The notes beneath the pieces were generated by a model. That model did no database searches. It worked only from the letters and a program-made list of their open reading frames with translations, and was not told the DNA's origin. Shown here one piece after another: positions 1 through 7,843 of a DNA stretch of 64,000 bases. Made by a program: the position numbers and the translations under genes. This stretch comes from Clostridia bacterium (GTDB lineage Bacteria > Bacillota > Clostridia > Christensenellales > Aristaeellaceae). How positions within the stretch are numbered: position 1 is the first letter of the stretch; each line of letters starts with the position of its first letter. The DNA is taken from the NCBI GenBank assembly GCA_017410455.1, contig JAFQQT010000032.1, positions 1 to 64,000 of the forward strand, given 5' to 3'.

Positions 1-224
1 AAACTCAATTCATAATTCATAATTAAGAACCGACTCGCCCCGCGAATCAATTCTTCGGCTCTAGGAATTGTGAATTTAGAATGAGGGACTGGGGTGGCAC
101 AGCTGGTGTCACAAACTCAATTCATAATTCATAATTAAGAACCGACTCGCCCCGCGAATCAATTCTTCGGCTCTAGGAATTGTGAATTTAGAATGAGGGA
201 CTGGGGTGGCACAGCTGGTGTCAC
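1..224. repeat. Two tandem copies of a 112-bp intergenic repeat
   Basis: Positions 1-112 and 113-224 appear identical. Each unit opens with an AT-rich run of short TTCATAA-type words, then an imperfect hairpin (AAGAACCGACTCGC against GCGAATCAATTCTT), then a GC-rich tail ending GGTGTCAC. No open frame of note is present. A third, diverged partial copy follows at 225. The left side runs off the window, so more copies may exist. Confidence 0.9.
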
Positions 225-293
225 AAACTCAATTCCTAATTCCTAATTCATAATTCATAATTAAGAATTGATTCGCAAAGCGAATCAATTCTT
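225..293. repeat. Partial third repeat copy with a perfect 14-bp hairpin overlapping a stop codon
   Basis: The copy begins with the same AAACTCAATTC as the 112-bp units. It has a perfect 14-bp inverted repeat, 263-276 against 280-293, with a 3-nt loop. Its right arm contains the stop codon (285-287) of the PFL-family gene on the minus strand. On that strand the hairpin is followed by AATTATGAATT rather than a T-run, so any terminator role would not be a typical intrinsic one. Confidence 0.8.
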
Positions 294-1631
294 CAGGCTC
301 TGCAGCGGCGCGGGGATGCGGCCGCCGCGGGCGATGAAGTCCGCATTGCTGCAGGTGTTGACGGGCATGATGGGGGCGTAGCCCAGGAGCCCTCCGAACT
401 CAACGGTGTCACCGGCCTTCTTGCCGATGGCGGGGATGACGCGCACGGCGGTGGTCTTGCTGTTGACCATGCCGATGGCGGCCTCGTCGGCAATGATGCC
501 GGAAATGGTCTCGGCGCTGGTGTCGCCGGGGATGGCGATCATGTCCAGGCCCACGGAGCAGACGCAGGTCATGGCCTCCAGCTTTTCCAGCGTCAGCTGA
601 CCGGCAGCAGCGGCCTCGATCATGCCGATGTCCTCGGACACGGGGATGAAGGCGCCGGACAGGCCGCCGACGTGGTTGGAGGCCATCACGCCGCCCTTCT
701 TCACCGCGTCGTTGAGCAGGGCCAGGGCGGCGGTGGTACCGGGCGCGCCGGCCATTTCAAGGCCCATCTCGGTCAGCACATGGGCCACGGAGTCGCCCCG
801 GGCAGGGGTGGGGGCCAGGCTCAGGTCAACGATGCCGAAGGGGATGTTCAGGCGCTGGCTGGCCTCGCGGGCCACCAGCTGACCCACGCGGGTGATCTTG
901 AAGGCGGTACGCTTGATGGTCTCGGCCACCACGTCAAAGGGCTGACCCTTGACCTTCTCCAGCGCAGTTTTCACTACGCCGGGGCCGGAAACGCCCACGT
1001 TGATGGCGCACTCAGGCTCGCCCACGCCGCAGAAGGCGCCGGCCATGAAGGGGTTGTCCTCCACCGCGTTGCAGAACACCACCAGCTTCGCGCAGCCCAG
1101 GCTGTCGTTGTCGGCGGTGAGCTCGGCGGTCTTGCGGATAATTTGACCCATCTGGCGCACGGCGTTCATGTTGATGCCGGCGCGGGTGCTGCCCACGTTC
1201 ACGGAGGAGCAGAGGCGCTCGGTGGTGGCCAGGACTTCCGGGATGGATTCCACCAGGCGTTCGTCGGCCTTCGTCGCGCCCTTCTGCATCAGCGCGGTAT
1301 AGCCGCCCAGGAAGTTGACGCCCATCTCCCTGGCCGCCCTGTCCAGGGCGCGGGCGATGGGGCGGGGGTCGCCCTGGCAGATCAGGCTGATGGGGGTGAC
1401 GGAGATGCGCTTGTTGACAATCGGGATGCCCAGCTCGCGTTCGATGGCCTCGCCGGTCCTGACCAGATCCCTGGCGGTCGTACAGATCTTGTCGTACACG
1501 CGCTGCGCACAGGCCTCGGCCACGGGGTGGGAGCAGTCCAGGAGGTTGATGCCCAGGGTGATGGTGCGGATATCGAAGTTCTGCTCCTGGATCATCTGCA
1601 TTGTCTGGAGGATCTCGCCGGTTTCGATCAT
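285..1631 (-). CDS. PFL family protein (UPF0210/DUF711)
   Basis: 448 residues matching the UPF0210 (PFL, DUF711) family along its length, including the Gly-rich stretches [17 protein letters not shown] and [16 protein letters not shown]. Structures in the family resemble glycyl-radical enzyme folds, but no reaction is established. It lies 20 bp downstream of an ACT-domain gene, a pairing widely conserved in Firmicutes that suggests amino-acid-responsive regulation (inference). Two in-frame ATGs follow AAAGGAGG; the second, at 1631, has the better 9-nt spacing. The last codons and stop are supplied by the intergenic repeat, so the C-terminal tail may be recently altered. Confidence 0.93.
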   Translation of the reverse strand: MIETGEILQTMQMIQEQNFDIRTITLGINLLDCSHPVAEACAQRVYDKICTTARDLVRTGEAIERELGIPIVNKRISVTPISLICQGDPRPIARALDRAAREMGVNFLGGYTALMQKGATKADERLVESIPEVLATTERLCSSVNVGSTRAGINMNAVRQMGQIIRKTAELTADNDSLGCAKLVVFCNAVEDNPFMAGAFCGVGEPECAINVGVSGPGVVKTALEKVKGQPFDVVAETIKRTAFKITRVGQLVAREASQRLNIPFGIVDLSLAPTPARGDSVAHVLTEMGLEMAGAPGTTAALALLNDAVKKGGVMASNHVGGLSGAFIPVSEDIGMIEAAAAGQLTLEKLEAMTCVCSVGLDMIAIPGDTSAETISGIIADEAAIGMVNSKTTAVRVIPAIGKKAGDTVEFGGLLGYAPIMPVNTCSNADFIARGGRIPAPLQSLKN

Positions 1632-1651
1632 GGTCATTATCCTCCTTTACA

Positions 1652-1924
1652 TCAGATGCGATGCATCGCGTCAAAGATATCCATGCGCTGCATGTGGATG
1701 TGCAGGTTCTTGCCCTCGCGGATGGGCTGCAGGGCCTCGTCAACGGCGGAGAACTCCATCGCCGCGCCGTCCAGGTCGACCACCATCATCATCGTGAAGC
1801 AGCCGGAGAGGATGGTCTGGGAGATCTCGAGGATGTTGATGTTCAGGTCGGACAGCTTGGTGGCCACCGCGGCGATGATGCCGGTGGTGTCCTGGCCGGT
1901 AACGGAAATGAGCGCCTTGGTCAT
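1652..1924 (-). CDS. ACT domain-containing protein (UPF0237)
   Basis: 90 residues forming a single ACT domain, beginning MTKALISVTGQDTTGIIAAV, the usual opening of the UPF0237 family. ACT domains bind amino acids and control partner enzymes. This one has no fused catalytic domain, so it probably acts on the co-transcribed PFL protein (inference). AGGAGG lies 9 nt before the ATG. It is first in the two-gene operon and is preceded by a sigma-A promoter at 2011-2039. Confidence 0.92.
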   Translation of the reverse strand: MTKALISVTGQDTTGIIAAVATKLSDLNINILEISQTILSGCFTMMMVVDLDGAAMEFSAVDEALQPIREGKNLHIHMQRMDIFDAMHRI

Positions 1925-2010
1925 GGTGCATACCTCCTATGAAGTGCAGGCGGATGGCCGCCCGGATGCAAACACGAAAACAGGGCATGGACATGCCATA
2001 CCAGCTTCAT

Positions 2011-2039
2011 AATATAGTGGAAAAGCGGGCGTTTGTCAA
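2011..2039 (-). promoter_or_regulatory. Sigma-A promoter for the ACT/PFL operon
   Basis: Read on the minus strand: TTGACA (2034-2039), a 17-bp spacer, then TATATT (2011-2016), about 90 bp upstream of the ACT gene start. Confidence 0.75.
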
Positions 2040-2042
2040 GAG

Positions 2043-2081
2043 AAAACCCGCAGATACAAACATTTTCGCTGTACCTGCGGG
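2043..2081 (-). terminator. Intrinsic terminator after the secreted-protein gene
   Basis: Minus-strand hairpin with arms CCCGCAG/CTGCGGG plus an inner TACA/TGTA pair, followed by TTTTCT. It lies just beyond the stop at 2089 and before the ACT promoter. Confidence 0.75.
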
Positions 2082-2088
2082 GGGAGCT

Positions 2089-2595
2089 TTACGCGATGGT
2101 CGGGAGGTTGTGGAAAATGAGCGTCGTCAGCGCATGCTCTTCATCAAGGGCGATGAAGGCGTCATCGAATGGATCGATGGGGTAAAGGGCGCGGATGAGC
2201 GACGGGCCGAGGAACTCCAGCATATTCAGTGCCGCAGGACTGCAGCCGGTTTCCGCCATGAAGGCCTCAAACCGTGCGGCATGTTCCTCTGCACCCACGA
2301 AGCGCAGCGCTGCGGGAATGTCAGCGACCTCCTCCGGCTCCATGTACAGCATCACGCTGACCAGCCCGCCGGAGAGCATCAGGCCGTTGTAGCTTATGGC
2401 GATGTACAGCAGGCGCTCATCGGCGGTGAGGCTGCCGATGCCCTCTGCCTGGACACGGTCATCCAGCGACAGGAGAACGGCGTTGACGGCGTCCCATTCC
2501 ACCTCAGTGTAGGAGGTGATGCGGGTGCGGGTCGCCCCGGCGCACAGGGGCAGGGCAAGGCAGAGGATGAGCAGCGCAGCGAGGATGCGTTTCAT
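2089..2595 (-). CDS. Small secreted protein of unknown function
   Basis: 168 residues from the ATG at 2595, which has AAAGGAGCC 7-9 nt upstream; an upstream in-frame ATG lacks such a site. The N-terminus MKRILAALLILCLALPLCAGA is a typical Sec signal peptide with a likely cut after Ala-Gly-Ala; the Cys at residue 18 is not in a strong lipobox. The mature part is acidic, with alternating helix-like leucine-rich segments and no motif I recognise. It has its own terminator and lies 88 bp from the ABC exporter gene. Confidence 0.75.
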   Translation of the reverse strand: MKRILAALLILCLALPLCAGATRTRITSYTEVEWDAVNAVLLSLDDRVQAEGIGSLTADERLLYIAISYNGLMLSGGLVSVMLYMEPEEVADIPAALRFVGAEEHAARFEAFMAETGCSPAALNMLEFLGPSLIRALYPIDPFDDAFIALDEEHALTTLIFHNLPTIA

Positions 2596-2683
2596 GGGGT
2601 CAGGCTCCTTTCGGGCAGGTTTCACCTGTTATACGCGCGGGGTGGACAAGCTGTGGATGAAGGGGATGCGGCACAGAGGCGGA

Positions 2684-4474
2684 TCACTCCACCCTGTCGA
2701 ACTGTGCATGATACAGCTCGTGATACATGCCCTTCTTCTCCAGCAGCTCCTGATGGGTGCCGGATTCCACGATGCGCCCCTTGTCCATCACGAGGATGCA
2801 GTCCGCCCCGGTGATGGTGGAGAGGCGGTGGGCGATGACGAAGCAGGTGCGGCCGTGCATCAGCCGGAGCATCGCGTCCTGAATGCGCCGCTCGGTCTGG
2901 GTGTCCACGTTGGAGGTGGCCTCGTCCAGGATCAGCATGGGGGAGTCGATCAGCATCGCGCGGGCGATGGTCAGCAGCTGCTTCTGGCCCTTCGAGATGC
3001 TGTTGCCGCTGCCGGTGATGATGGTGTCGTAGCCCTGGGGCAGGGACTGGATCATGTCGTGGATGTGGGCGGCCTTCGCGGCGCGGATCACGTCCTGGCG
3101 GGTCACGCCGTCGCGGCCGTAGGCGATGTTTTCGGCCACCGTGCCGTCAAAGAGCCAGGTGTCCTGCAGGACCATGGTGAACTGGCGGCGGAGCTCATCG
3201 CGGCGCAGGCGGCGGATATCGACGCCGTCCAGGAGGATCGTGCCCTCCGTCACGTCGTAGAAGCGCATGAGCAGGTTGATCATGGTGGTCTTGCCGCAGC
3301 CGGTCTCGCCCACGATGGCCATCACCCGGCCGGGATGGGCGGTGTAGGTGATGTTGTGAAGGACGGTGGTCTCCGCGTCATAGCCGAAGGACACGTCGCG
3401 GAATTCGATGTGCCCGCGGCAGTTCGCAATGGGCAGCGCGTCGGGGTCGTCGGCGGGTTCGGGGGAGAGGGCCAGCAGGCCCAGCACGCGCTCTGCCGCC
3501 GCCAGGGAGGACTGGATCTCCGCCAGGATGTTGGCGAACTCGTTGATGGGCCCGGAGAACTTGCGTGAGTAGAGCACGAAGGCGCTCACGTCGCCCAGCA
3601 GGATCTTGCCGCCCATGTACATCAGCGCGCCGAAGACGCTCACCGCAGCCAGGGACAGGTTGTTGATCAGGTTGACCGTGGGGCCGGTGATGGCGGCGGT
3701 GTGATCCGCGTGCCAGCTGGCATGGACGGCGTTGTCGTTGTGGGTGGCAAAACGGGTGTTGAACTCCTCCTCCTGGTGATAGGCGCGGATGGTCTTCAGG
3801 CCGCTGACGGCCTCCTCGCAGTAGCCGTTCATCGCGCCCAGCATGCGGCTGCGCTTTGAGAACAGCGGCCGGACGATCCGGGCGCGCCACTGGGTGATGG
3901 CGATGGACAGCGGTATGGTCACGATGAAGACCAGGATCAGCTCCGGAGCCAGGGTCACCATCATCAGGAAGGAGCCCACCACGGTCACAAGGCTGGAGAT
4001 GATCTGCGTGAGGTCGGTGGAGAGCGTCGCGCCCACGGTGTCCACGTCGTAGGAGAGGATGGAGAGCACATCGCCCGTTTGGTGGGTGTCGAAGAAGGAA
4101 ATGGGCAGGGAGGTCAGGTGGTCGAAGAGGTCCTTGCGCATCTTGCTGACCACGTTGCGGGAAAGGCGGATCATGATGGCCGACAGCCCCCAGGAGATGA
4201 GCGATGAGGCTGCCGCGCAGGCGATCATCAGCAGCACATAGCGGATGACCACCGGGAAATCAACGCCCGTTTCCAGCTCGATGGCCTTGATGGCTTCGCC
4301 CGACAGCTTGGGCGACATCAGCCCCAGGGCGTTGCCCAGGATGGACAGCGCCGCCGCCAGGACGATGATGAGGCGGTACTTCGCCAGATACCGCCAGAGC
4401 CTGAGCAGCACGACGCTGGTCTTTTCCTTCGGCTTTGCAAAGGCGGGGCCACGCCCGCCGCGTCCACGGTTCAT
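2684..4474 (-). CDS. Heterodimeric ABC exporter, subunit with the catalytic Glu
   Basis: 596 residues: six-helix exporter domain (about 25-330), then a nucleotide-binding domain. Visible motifs are Walker A GETGCGKTT (389-397), a non-canonical signature ISKGQ (493-497) and Walker B MLILDEAT with catalytic Glu518. Known heterodimeric exporters (BmrCD, TM287/288) pair one consensus and one degenerate ATP site. This subunit's Walker B Glu with the partner's LSGGQ would form the consensus site. The ATG overlaps the partner's stop by 4 bp (ATGA), indicating translational coupling. The substrate, drug or lipid, cannot be told from sequence. Confidence 0.94.
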   Translation of the reverse strand: MNRGRGGRGPAFAKPKEKTSVVLLRLWRYLAKYRLIIVLAAALSILGNALGLMSPKLSGEAIKAIELETGVDFPVVIRYVLLMIACAAASSLISWGLSAIMIRLSRNVVSKMRKDLFDHLTSLPISFFDTHQTGDVLSILSYDVDTVGATLSTDLTQIISSLVTVVGSFLMMVTLAPELILVFIVTIPLSIAITQWRARIVRPLFSKRSRMLGAMNGYCEEAVSGLKTIRAYHQEEEFNTRFATHNDNAVHASWHADHTAAITGPTVNLINNLSLAAVSVFGALMYMGGKILLGDVSAFVLYSRKFSGPINEFANILAEIQSSLAAAERVLGLLALSPEPADDPDALPIANCRGHIEFRDVSFGYDAETTVLHNITYTAHPGRVMAIVGETGCGKTTMINLLMRFYDVTEGTILLDGVDIRRLRRDELRRQFTMVLQDTWLFDGTVAENIAYGRDGVTRQDVIRAAKAAHIHDMIQSLPQGYDTIITGSGNSISKGQKQLLTIARAMLIDSPMLILDEATSNVDTQTERRIQDAMLRLMHGRTCFVIAHRLSTITGADCILVMDKGRIVESGTHQELLEKKGMYHELYHAQFDRVE

Positions 4475-6180
4475 GCTGCGTCACCTCCCAGCTGGAGCGT
4501 GCAGAGCTCGCGGTACATCGGGCAGCAGGCGAGGAGCTCGTCGTGGGTGCCATTGCCGATGATGCGCCCGCCGTCCATCACGAGGATCAGGTCAGCCGCC
4601 ATCACGGCGGACACGCGCTGGGCGACGATCACCGTGGTGGCCAGGCCATGACGCTCCCGCAGGGCGTGGCGCAGCTCCCGGTCCGTGCGGAAGTCCAGGG
4701 CCGAGGAGCAGTCGTCCAGCAGCAGGATGCGCGGGTCATCCGCCAGGGCGCGGGATATCAGCACCCGCTGCTGCTGCCCGCCGGATAGGTTGCGGCCCCT
4801 GACGCTCAGCTCGTGATCGAGCCCGCCGTCCTTGCCATGGATGAAGGCGGCCTGGGCGGTGTCGATGGCTGCGTGGATGGCTTCGTCGGTCACTTCGCGG
4901 CCGAAGCGGATGTTCTGGCGGATGGTGTCCGCCATGAGGAAATCGTACTGGAACACAACGCCCAGGCGGCCGTGCAGCTCATCCGGGGTGAGGGTGGCAA
5001 TGGGGCGCCCACCGATGCGGATCTCGCCCGCGTCCGCGTCGTACTGGCGCATCAGCAGGGCCAGGAGCGTCGATTTGCCGCTGCCCGTGGGGCCGATGAC
5101 GCCCAGCGTCTGCCCGCGTCCCACGCGGAAGCTCAGGTCGGTCACGTTGTCGAAATTCTTGTTGTAGGAAAAGCTCACATGGTCAAAGACGATGTGGTCT
5201 GCCTCCTGCACGGCATCCTCCTCCGCCTGCACGAGGTCCGGGGGCGTGAGCAGCACCTCCTCCAGGCGCTTTGCGCTGGCGGAGCCCTTGGAGTACATCA
5301 CGAAGATGCGCGTCACCATCAGCAGGGCGTTGAGGATGATGTTCACATAGGAAAGGAAGGAGATGATCGTGCCCGGGCCAGCCGCGCCTGTGGAAACGCG
5401 CCACGCGCCCACCAGCACCACCAGCCCCAGGGCGGCGTTGAGGATGAAGGAGGTGATGGGGCTGACCACGGCCATGGTCAGATCGGCCTTGCGCTGGCGG
5501 GCGGCCAGGTCGCTGTTGACCCCGCCGAAGACGTCCTGCTCCCACTGCGTGCGGGACAGGGCGCGGATGACCCGCGCGCCGGACATGTTCTCCTGCACCT
5601 TGCGGACCATCAGGTCCTGACCCTCCTGAACGGCGGTGAACAGCGGCACGCCCCTGCGGGAGGACCAGACCACCACCACGGCCAGCAGCGGCAGTGTGGC
5701 CACCAGCACCAGGGTCAGCACCGGCTCCATCACTGCCGCGACGATGATGCCGCCGATGAGCAGCATCGGTGCGCGGACGCCCAGGCGCTGCATGCGGTCG
5801 ATCATGTTGTGGACGTTGTAGGTGTCCGTGGTCAGGCGGGAAACGAGGGAAGCGTCGGTGAGGCGGTCCTGCTGGGCGGCGGAGAGCGCCGTGATGCGCC
5901 GGAACAGGTCGCGCCGGAGCGTGCGCGTCACCTCGCGGGAGATGTTGGTGGACATGCGGTTCGCCACGCAGTTGCCCAGCCACGCCAGCAGGGCGCAGGC
6001 CAGCATCACCGCGCCCGTCAGCCACACGCCCCGGAGGTTCCCCTTCGCGGCGTATTCATCGATGATCACCGCCAGGAGCGAGGTCAGGAACAGCTCCGTC
6101 ACCGTGCCGGCAATCTTGATGAACATCTGCAGGCTGATGCGGCCGAGGTAGGGCTTCAGGTATCGTCCGACGGTGCGCAA
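4471..6180 (-). CDS. Heterodimeric ABC exporter, subunit with degenerate Walker B
   Basis: 569 residues from a TTG start at 6180, chosen because the protein-like sequence begins there and AAGGGGGG precedes it; the open frame runs further upstream but only as a shadow of the MarR gene. Exporter-type membrane domain, then Walker A GPTGSGKST (363-371), canonical LSGGQQQR (465-472), and Walker B ILLLDD with Asp490 where Glu is expected. Asp at this place marks the degenerate half of heterodimeric exporters. It overlaps the MarR gene by 25 bp and its partner by 4 bp, so all three are probably one transcript. Confidence 0.93.
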   Translation of the reverse strand: MRTVGRYLKPYLGRISLQMFIKIAGTVTELFLTSLLAVIIDEYAAKGNLRGVWLTGAVMLACALLAWLGNCVANRMSTNISREVTRTLRRDLFRRITALSAAQQDRLTDASLVSRLTTDTYNVHNMIDRMQRLGVRAPMLLIGGIIVAAVMEPVLTLVLVATLPLLAVVVVWSSRRGVPLFTAVQEGQDLMVRKVQENMSGARVIRALSRTQWEQDVFGGVNSDLAARQRKADLTMAVVSPITSFILNAALGLVVLVGAWRVSTGAAGPGTIISFLSYVNIILNALLMVTRIFVMYSKGSASAKRLEEVLLTPPDLVQAEEDAVQEADHIVFDHVSFSYNKNFDNVTDLSFRVGRGQTLGVIGPTGSGKSTLLALLMRQYDADAGEIRIGGRPIATLTPDELHGRLGVVFQYDFLMADTIRQNIRFGREVTDEAIHAAIDTAQAAFIHGKDGGLDHELSVRGRNLSGGQQQRVLISRALADDPRILLLDDCSSALDFRTDRELRHALRERHGLATTVIVAQRVSAVMAADLILVMDGGRIIGNGTHDELLACCPMYRELCTLQLGGDAA

Positions 6181-6614
6181 GCGCCATCGCCCCCCTTCAC
6201 ATAGGCGTCGGCGCGCTGGGCGATGCGCAGCATCAGCCGGGACAGCGTCGCCTTCTCCTCCTCGGTGAAGTCCTTCGTGAGGTAGGCGTTCCACGCCCCG
6301 TAGCAGGCGAAGATGCGGCTCATCATCTCCTGCGTCTGCTGCGTGGGGTAGACCCGCAGGCTCCGCTTGTCGTGGGGGTCGCCCTCGCGGCGCACCCAGC
6401 CCTTCTCTTCCAGCGCGGCCAGCTGGCGGGTTACGGAGGACTTGTTCACGTTCAGCTCGCGGGCCAGCTCCTCCTGCGTCATGCCCGGACGGCGGCACAG
6501 CGCGGTCAGGTAGGGCGTCTGGCAGCCGGCAAGGCCGGTGTCCGCCAGTTCCTTCTCGCGGAAGCGCATCGCGCACCGGTAGGTGATGGAGATCTGCTGC
6601 ATGAAGGGATGCAT
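6156..6614 (-). CDS. MarR family transcriptional regulator
   Basis: 152 residues from the ATG at 6614, preceded by GAAAGG; an upstream in-frame start lies inside the operator region and is less likely. The winged helix-turn-helix is clear (TQEELARELNVNKSSVTRQL, then LEEKGWVRREGDPHDKRSLR). It is first in an operon with two ABC exporter genes, the usual arrangement of an autorepressor that senses a toxic ligand and derepresses its pump. A perfect 14-bp palindrome sits just after the -10 box of its promoter and is the probable operator. Confidence 0.93.
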   Translation of the reverse strand: MHPFMQQISITYRCAMRFREKELADTGLAGCQTPYLTALCRRPGMTQEELARELNVNKSSVTRQLAALEEKGWVRREGDPHDKRSLRVYPTQQTQEMMSRIFACYGAWNAYLTKDFTEEEKATLSRLMLRIAQRADAYVKGGDGACAPSDDT

Positions 6615-6648
6615 ATCGTCACGCCTTTCTCGGGGGTTGCATGGGGCT

Positions 6649-6662
6649 GTTGCATATGCAAC
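6649..6662. promoter_or_regulatory. Probable MarR operator
   Basis: Perfect palindrome GTTGCATATGCAAC immediately downstream of the -10 box, where bound repressor would block initiation. A further half-site GTTGCATG lies at 6636-6643 in the leader. TTGCATATGCAA-type palindromes are typical MarR-family targets. Confidence 0.7.
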
Positions 6663-6663
6663 C

Positions 6664-6693
6664 ATTGTACCGTGAGAAGGCGGGGTTTGTCAA
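6664..6693 (-). promoter_or_regulatory. Sigma-A promoter of the marR-ABC operon
   Basis: Minus strand: TTGACA (6688-6693), 18-bp spacer, TACAAT (6664-6669). The operator palindrome begins 1 bp after the -10 box. Confidence 0.85.
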
Positions 6694-6770
6694 GGGCGAG
6701 GCGGCATCGCACAAATGGAATCAGGGACGGCGAAAGGCGATGAATCATTAAGAAGTTCATGCTGCCGGTG

Positions 6771-6809
6771 ACAAAACCGCCGCTGAATCCGTTACGGACA
6801 GCGGCGGTT
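6771..6809 (-). terminator. Intrinsic terminator of the radical SAM gene
   Basis: Perfect 11-bp inverted repeat AACCGCCGCTG (6775-6785) and CAGCGGCGGTT (6799-6809); on the minus strand it is followed by TTTTGT. It starts 6 bp past the stop at 6815. Confidence 0.85.
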
Positions 6810-6814
6810 CACGG

Positions 6815-7699
6815 TCACAGGAAGCTGAGCTGATCCGGCCGGCGGCGCAGCATCTCCCGGTTGATATCGCCGAAGCGCCAGTGCAGGCCGTGCCTGCGGC
6901 ACTCGTCGGTGAAGGCGGCGTACAGGGCGTCGGCGTTCCGGGCGGGGATCTCGTAGGCGTTGCCGTATTCGCGCAGGTAATGCTCGCGCACGCCGGGGAA
7001 GTCCCGCTGCAGGGCGGAGAAGTAGTACTCCCGGTTGCCCGTGCGCAGGGTCATCCCGAAGAAGCAGACCACGAAGCGCCCGCCGTTTTCCGCCGTCCTG
7101 CGGACGATGTGGCGGATGTTCTCCTCCGTGTCCGTCAGGCAGGGCAGCACCGGGTTCAGCCACACGCCGGCGTACACGCCTGCATCGCTGAGCGCCTTCA
7201 AAGCCGCGAACCGCTCCGAGGTGACGGACACGTTCGGCTCGATCACCCGGCAGAGGTCGTCCTCCGCGCAGGTGATGGTCAGCCGTGCACAGACTGGTGC
7301 CCGCCGGGTGATGGCGGCCAGCAGGTCCGCGTCCCGGGCGCACAGGGCGGATTTGGTGGTGAAGGCCGCGCCGAAGCTGTGACGCAGCATCAGCTGCAAT
7401 GCGCCGCGGGTGAGATGGAGGCGTTCCTCCAGCGGGTTGTAGGGGTCGCTCATCGCGCCCATGGTGACAACGCCCGTGGAGCGCTTCCCGCGCAGCTCCG
7501 CATCCAGCAGGGACAGCGCGTCAGCCTTGGGGCGCACGGTATCGAAGCGGTCGATGCCGTAGCATGCTGAGCGCGAATCGCAGTAGATGCACCCGTGGGA
7601 GCAGCCACGGTAGATGTTCATGTTCCAGTCGGCGTAGAAGAAATTGTCCATCGCGACGCGGACGGGGGTGAGCAGGTGCTTTGCCTGAATGGTTTCCAT
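6815..7699 (-). CDS. SPL-like radical SAM protein
   Basis: 294 residues from the ATG at 7699, with AGGAGG spaced 7 nt. The 4Fe-4S cluster motif CSHGCIYC sits near the N-terminus, followed by GAMSDPYNPLEE and TKSALCARD segments typical of the spore-photoproduct-lyase-like radical SAM family. Family members include true photoproduct lyases, but many similar proteins have no known substrate, and a spore DNA repair role here is unproven even though the organism sporulates. It is monocistronic, with its own promoter and terminator, diverging from murC. Confidence 0.85.
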   Translation of the reverse strand: METIQAKHLLTPVRVAMDNFFYADWNMNIYRGCSHGCIYCDSRSACYGIDRFDTVRPKADALSLLDAELRGKRSTGVVTMGAMSDPYNPLEERLHLTRGALQLMLRHSFGAAFTTKSALCARDADLLAAITRRAPVCARLTITCAEDDLCRVIEPNVSVTSERFAALKALSDAGVYAGVWLNPVLPCLTDTEENIRHIVRRTAENGGRFVVCFFGMTLRTGNREYYFSALQRDFPGVREHYLREYGNAYEIPARNADALYAAFTDECRRHGLHWRFGDINREMLRRRPDQLSFL

Positions 7700-7718
7700 G
7701 CTGTCGCCTCCTGCTGGC

Positions 7719-7747
7719 AGTATAGCACATCTGTTCGCCAAATGCAA
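7719..7747 (-). promoter_or_regulatory. Promoter of the radical SAM gene
   Basis: Minus strand: TTGCAT (7742-7747), 17-bp spacer, TATACT (7719-7724) with an extended TGTGC before the -10. Confidence 0.7.
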
Positions 7748-7771
7748 CGCGAACACGGCTGCAACAAAGGC

Positions 7772-7801
7772 TTGATTATTCCCCGGCAGGTGGAGTATAA
7801 T
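7772..7801 (+). promoter_or_regulatory. Promoter of murC
   Basis: TTGATT (7772-7777), 18-bp spacer, TATAAT (7796-7801), ending 42 bp before the murC ATG. The divergent radical SAM promoter is only 24 bp away. Confidence 0.75.
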
Positions 7802-7843
7802 ACCCATGAAAACGAAAACCACAGTGAATCAGGAGACGATAGC

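Noticed and set aside
1..224. CRISPR array at the left edge
   Set aside because: The repeat unit is 112 bp, identical end to end, with no unique spacers and no cas genes.
672..2012. 446-codon plus-strand frame over the PFL/ACT genes
   Set aside because: Shadow of real minus-strand genes; composition is Gly/His/Ala-rich and spans two genes and their promoter.
6181..6576. N-terminal 132-codon extension of the second ABC subunit
   Set aside because: It overlaps the MarR gene in another frame and does not look like protein; the transporter sequence starts at the TTG at 6180.
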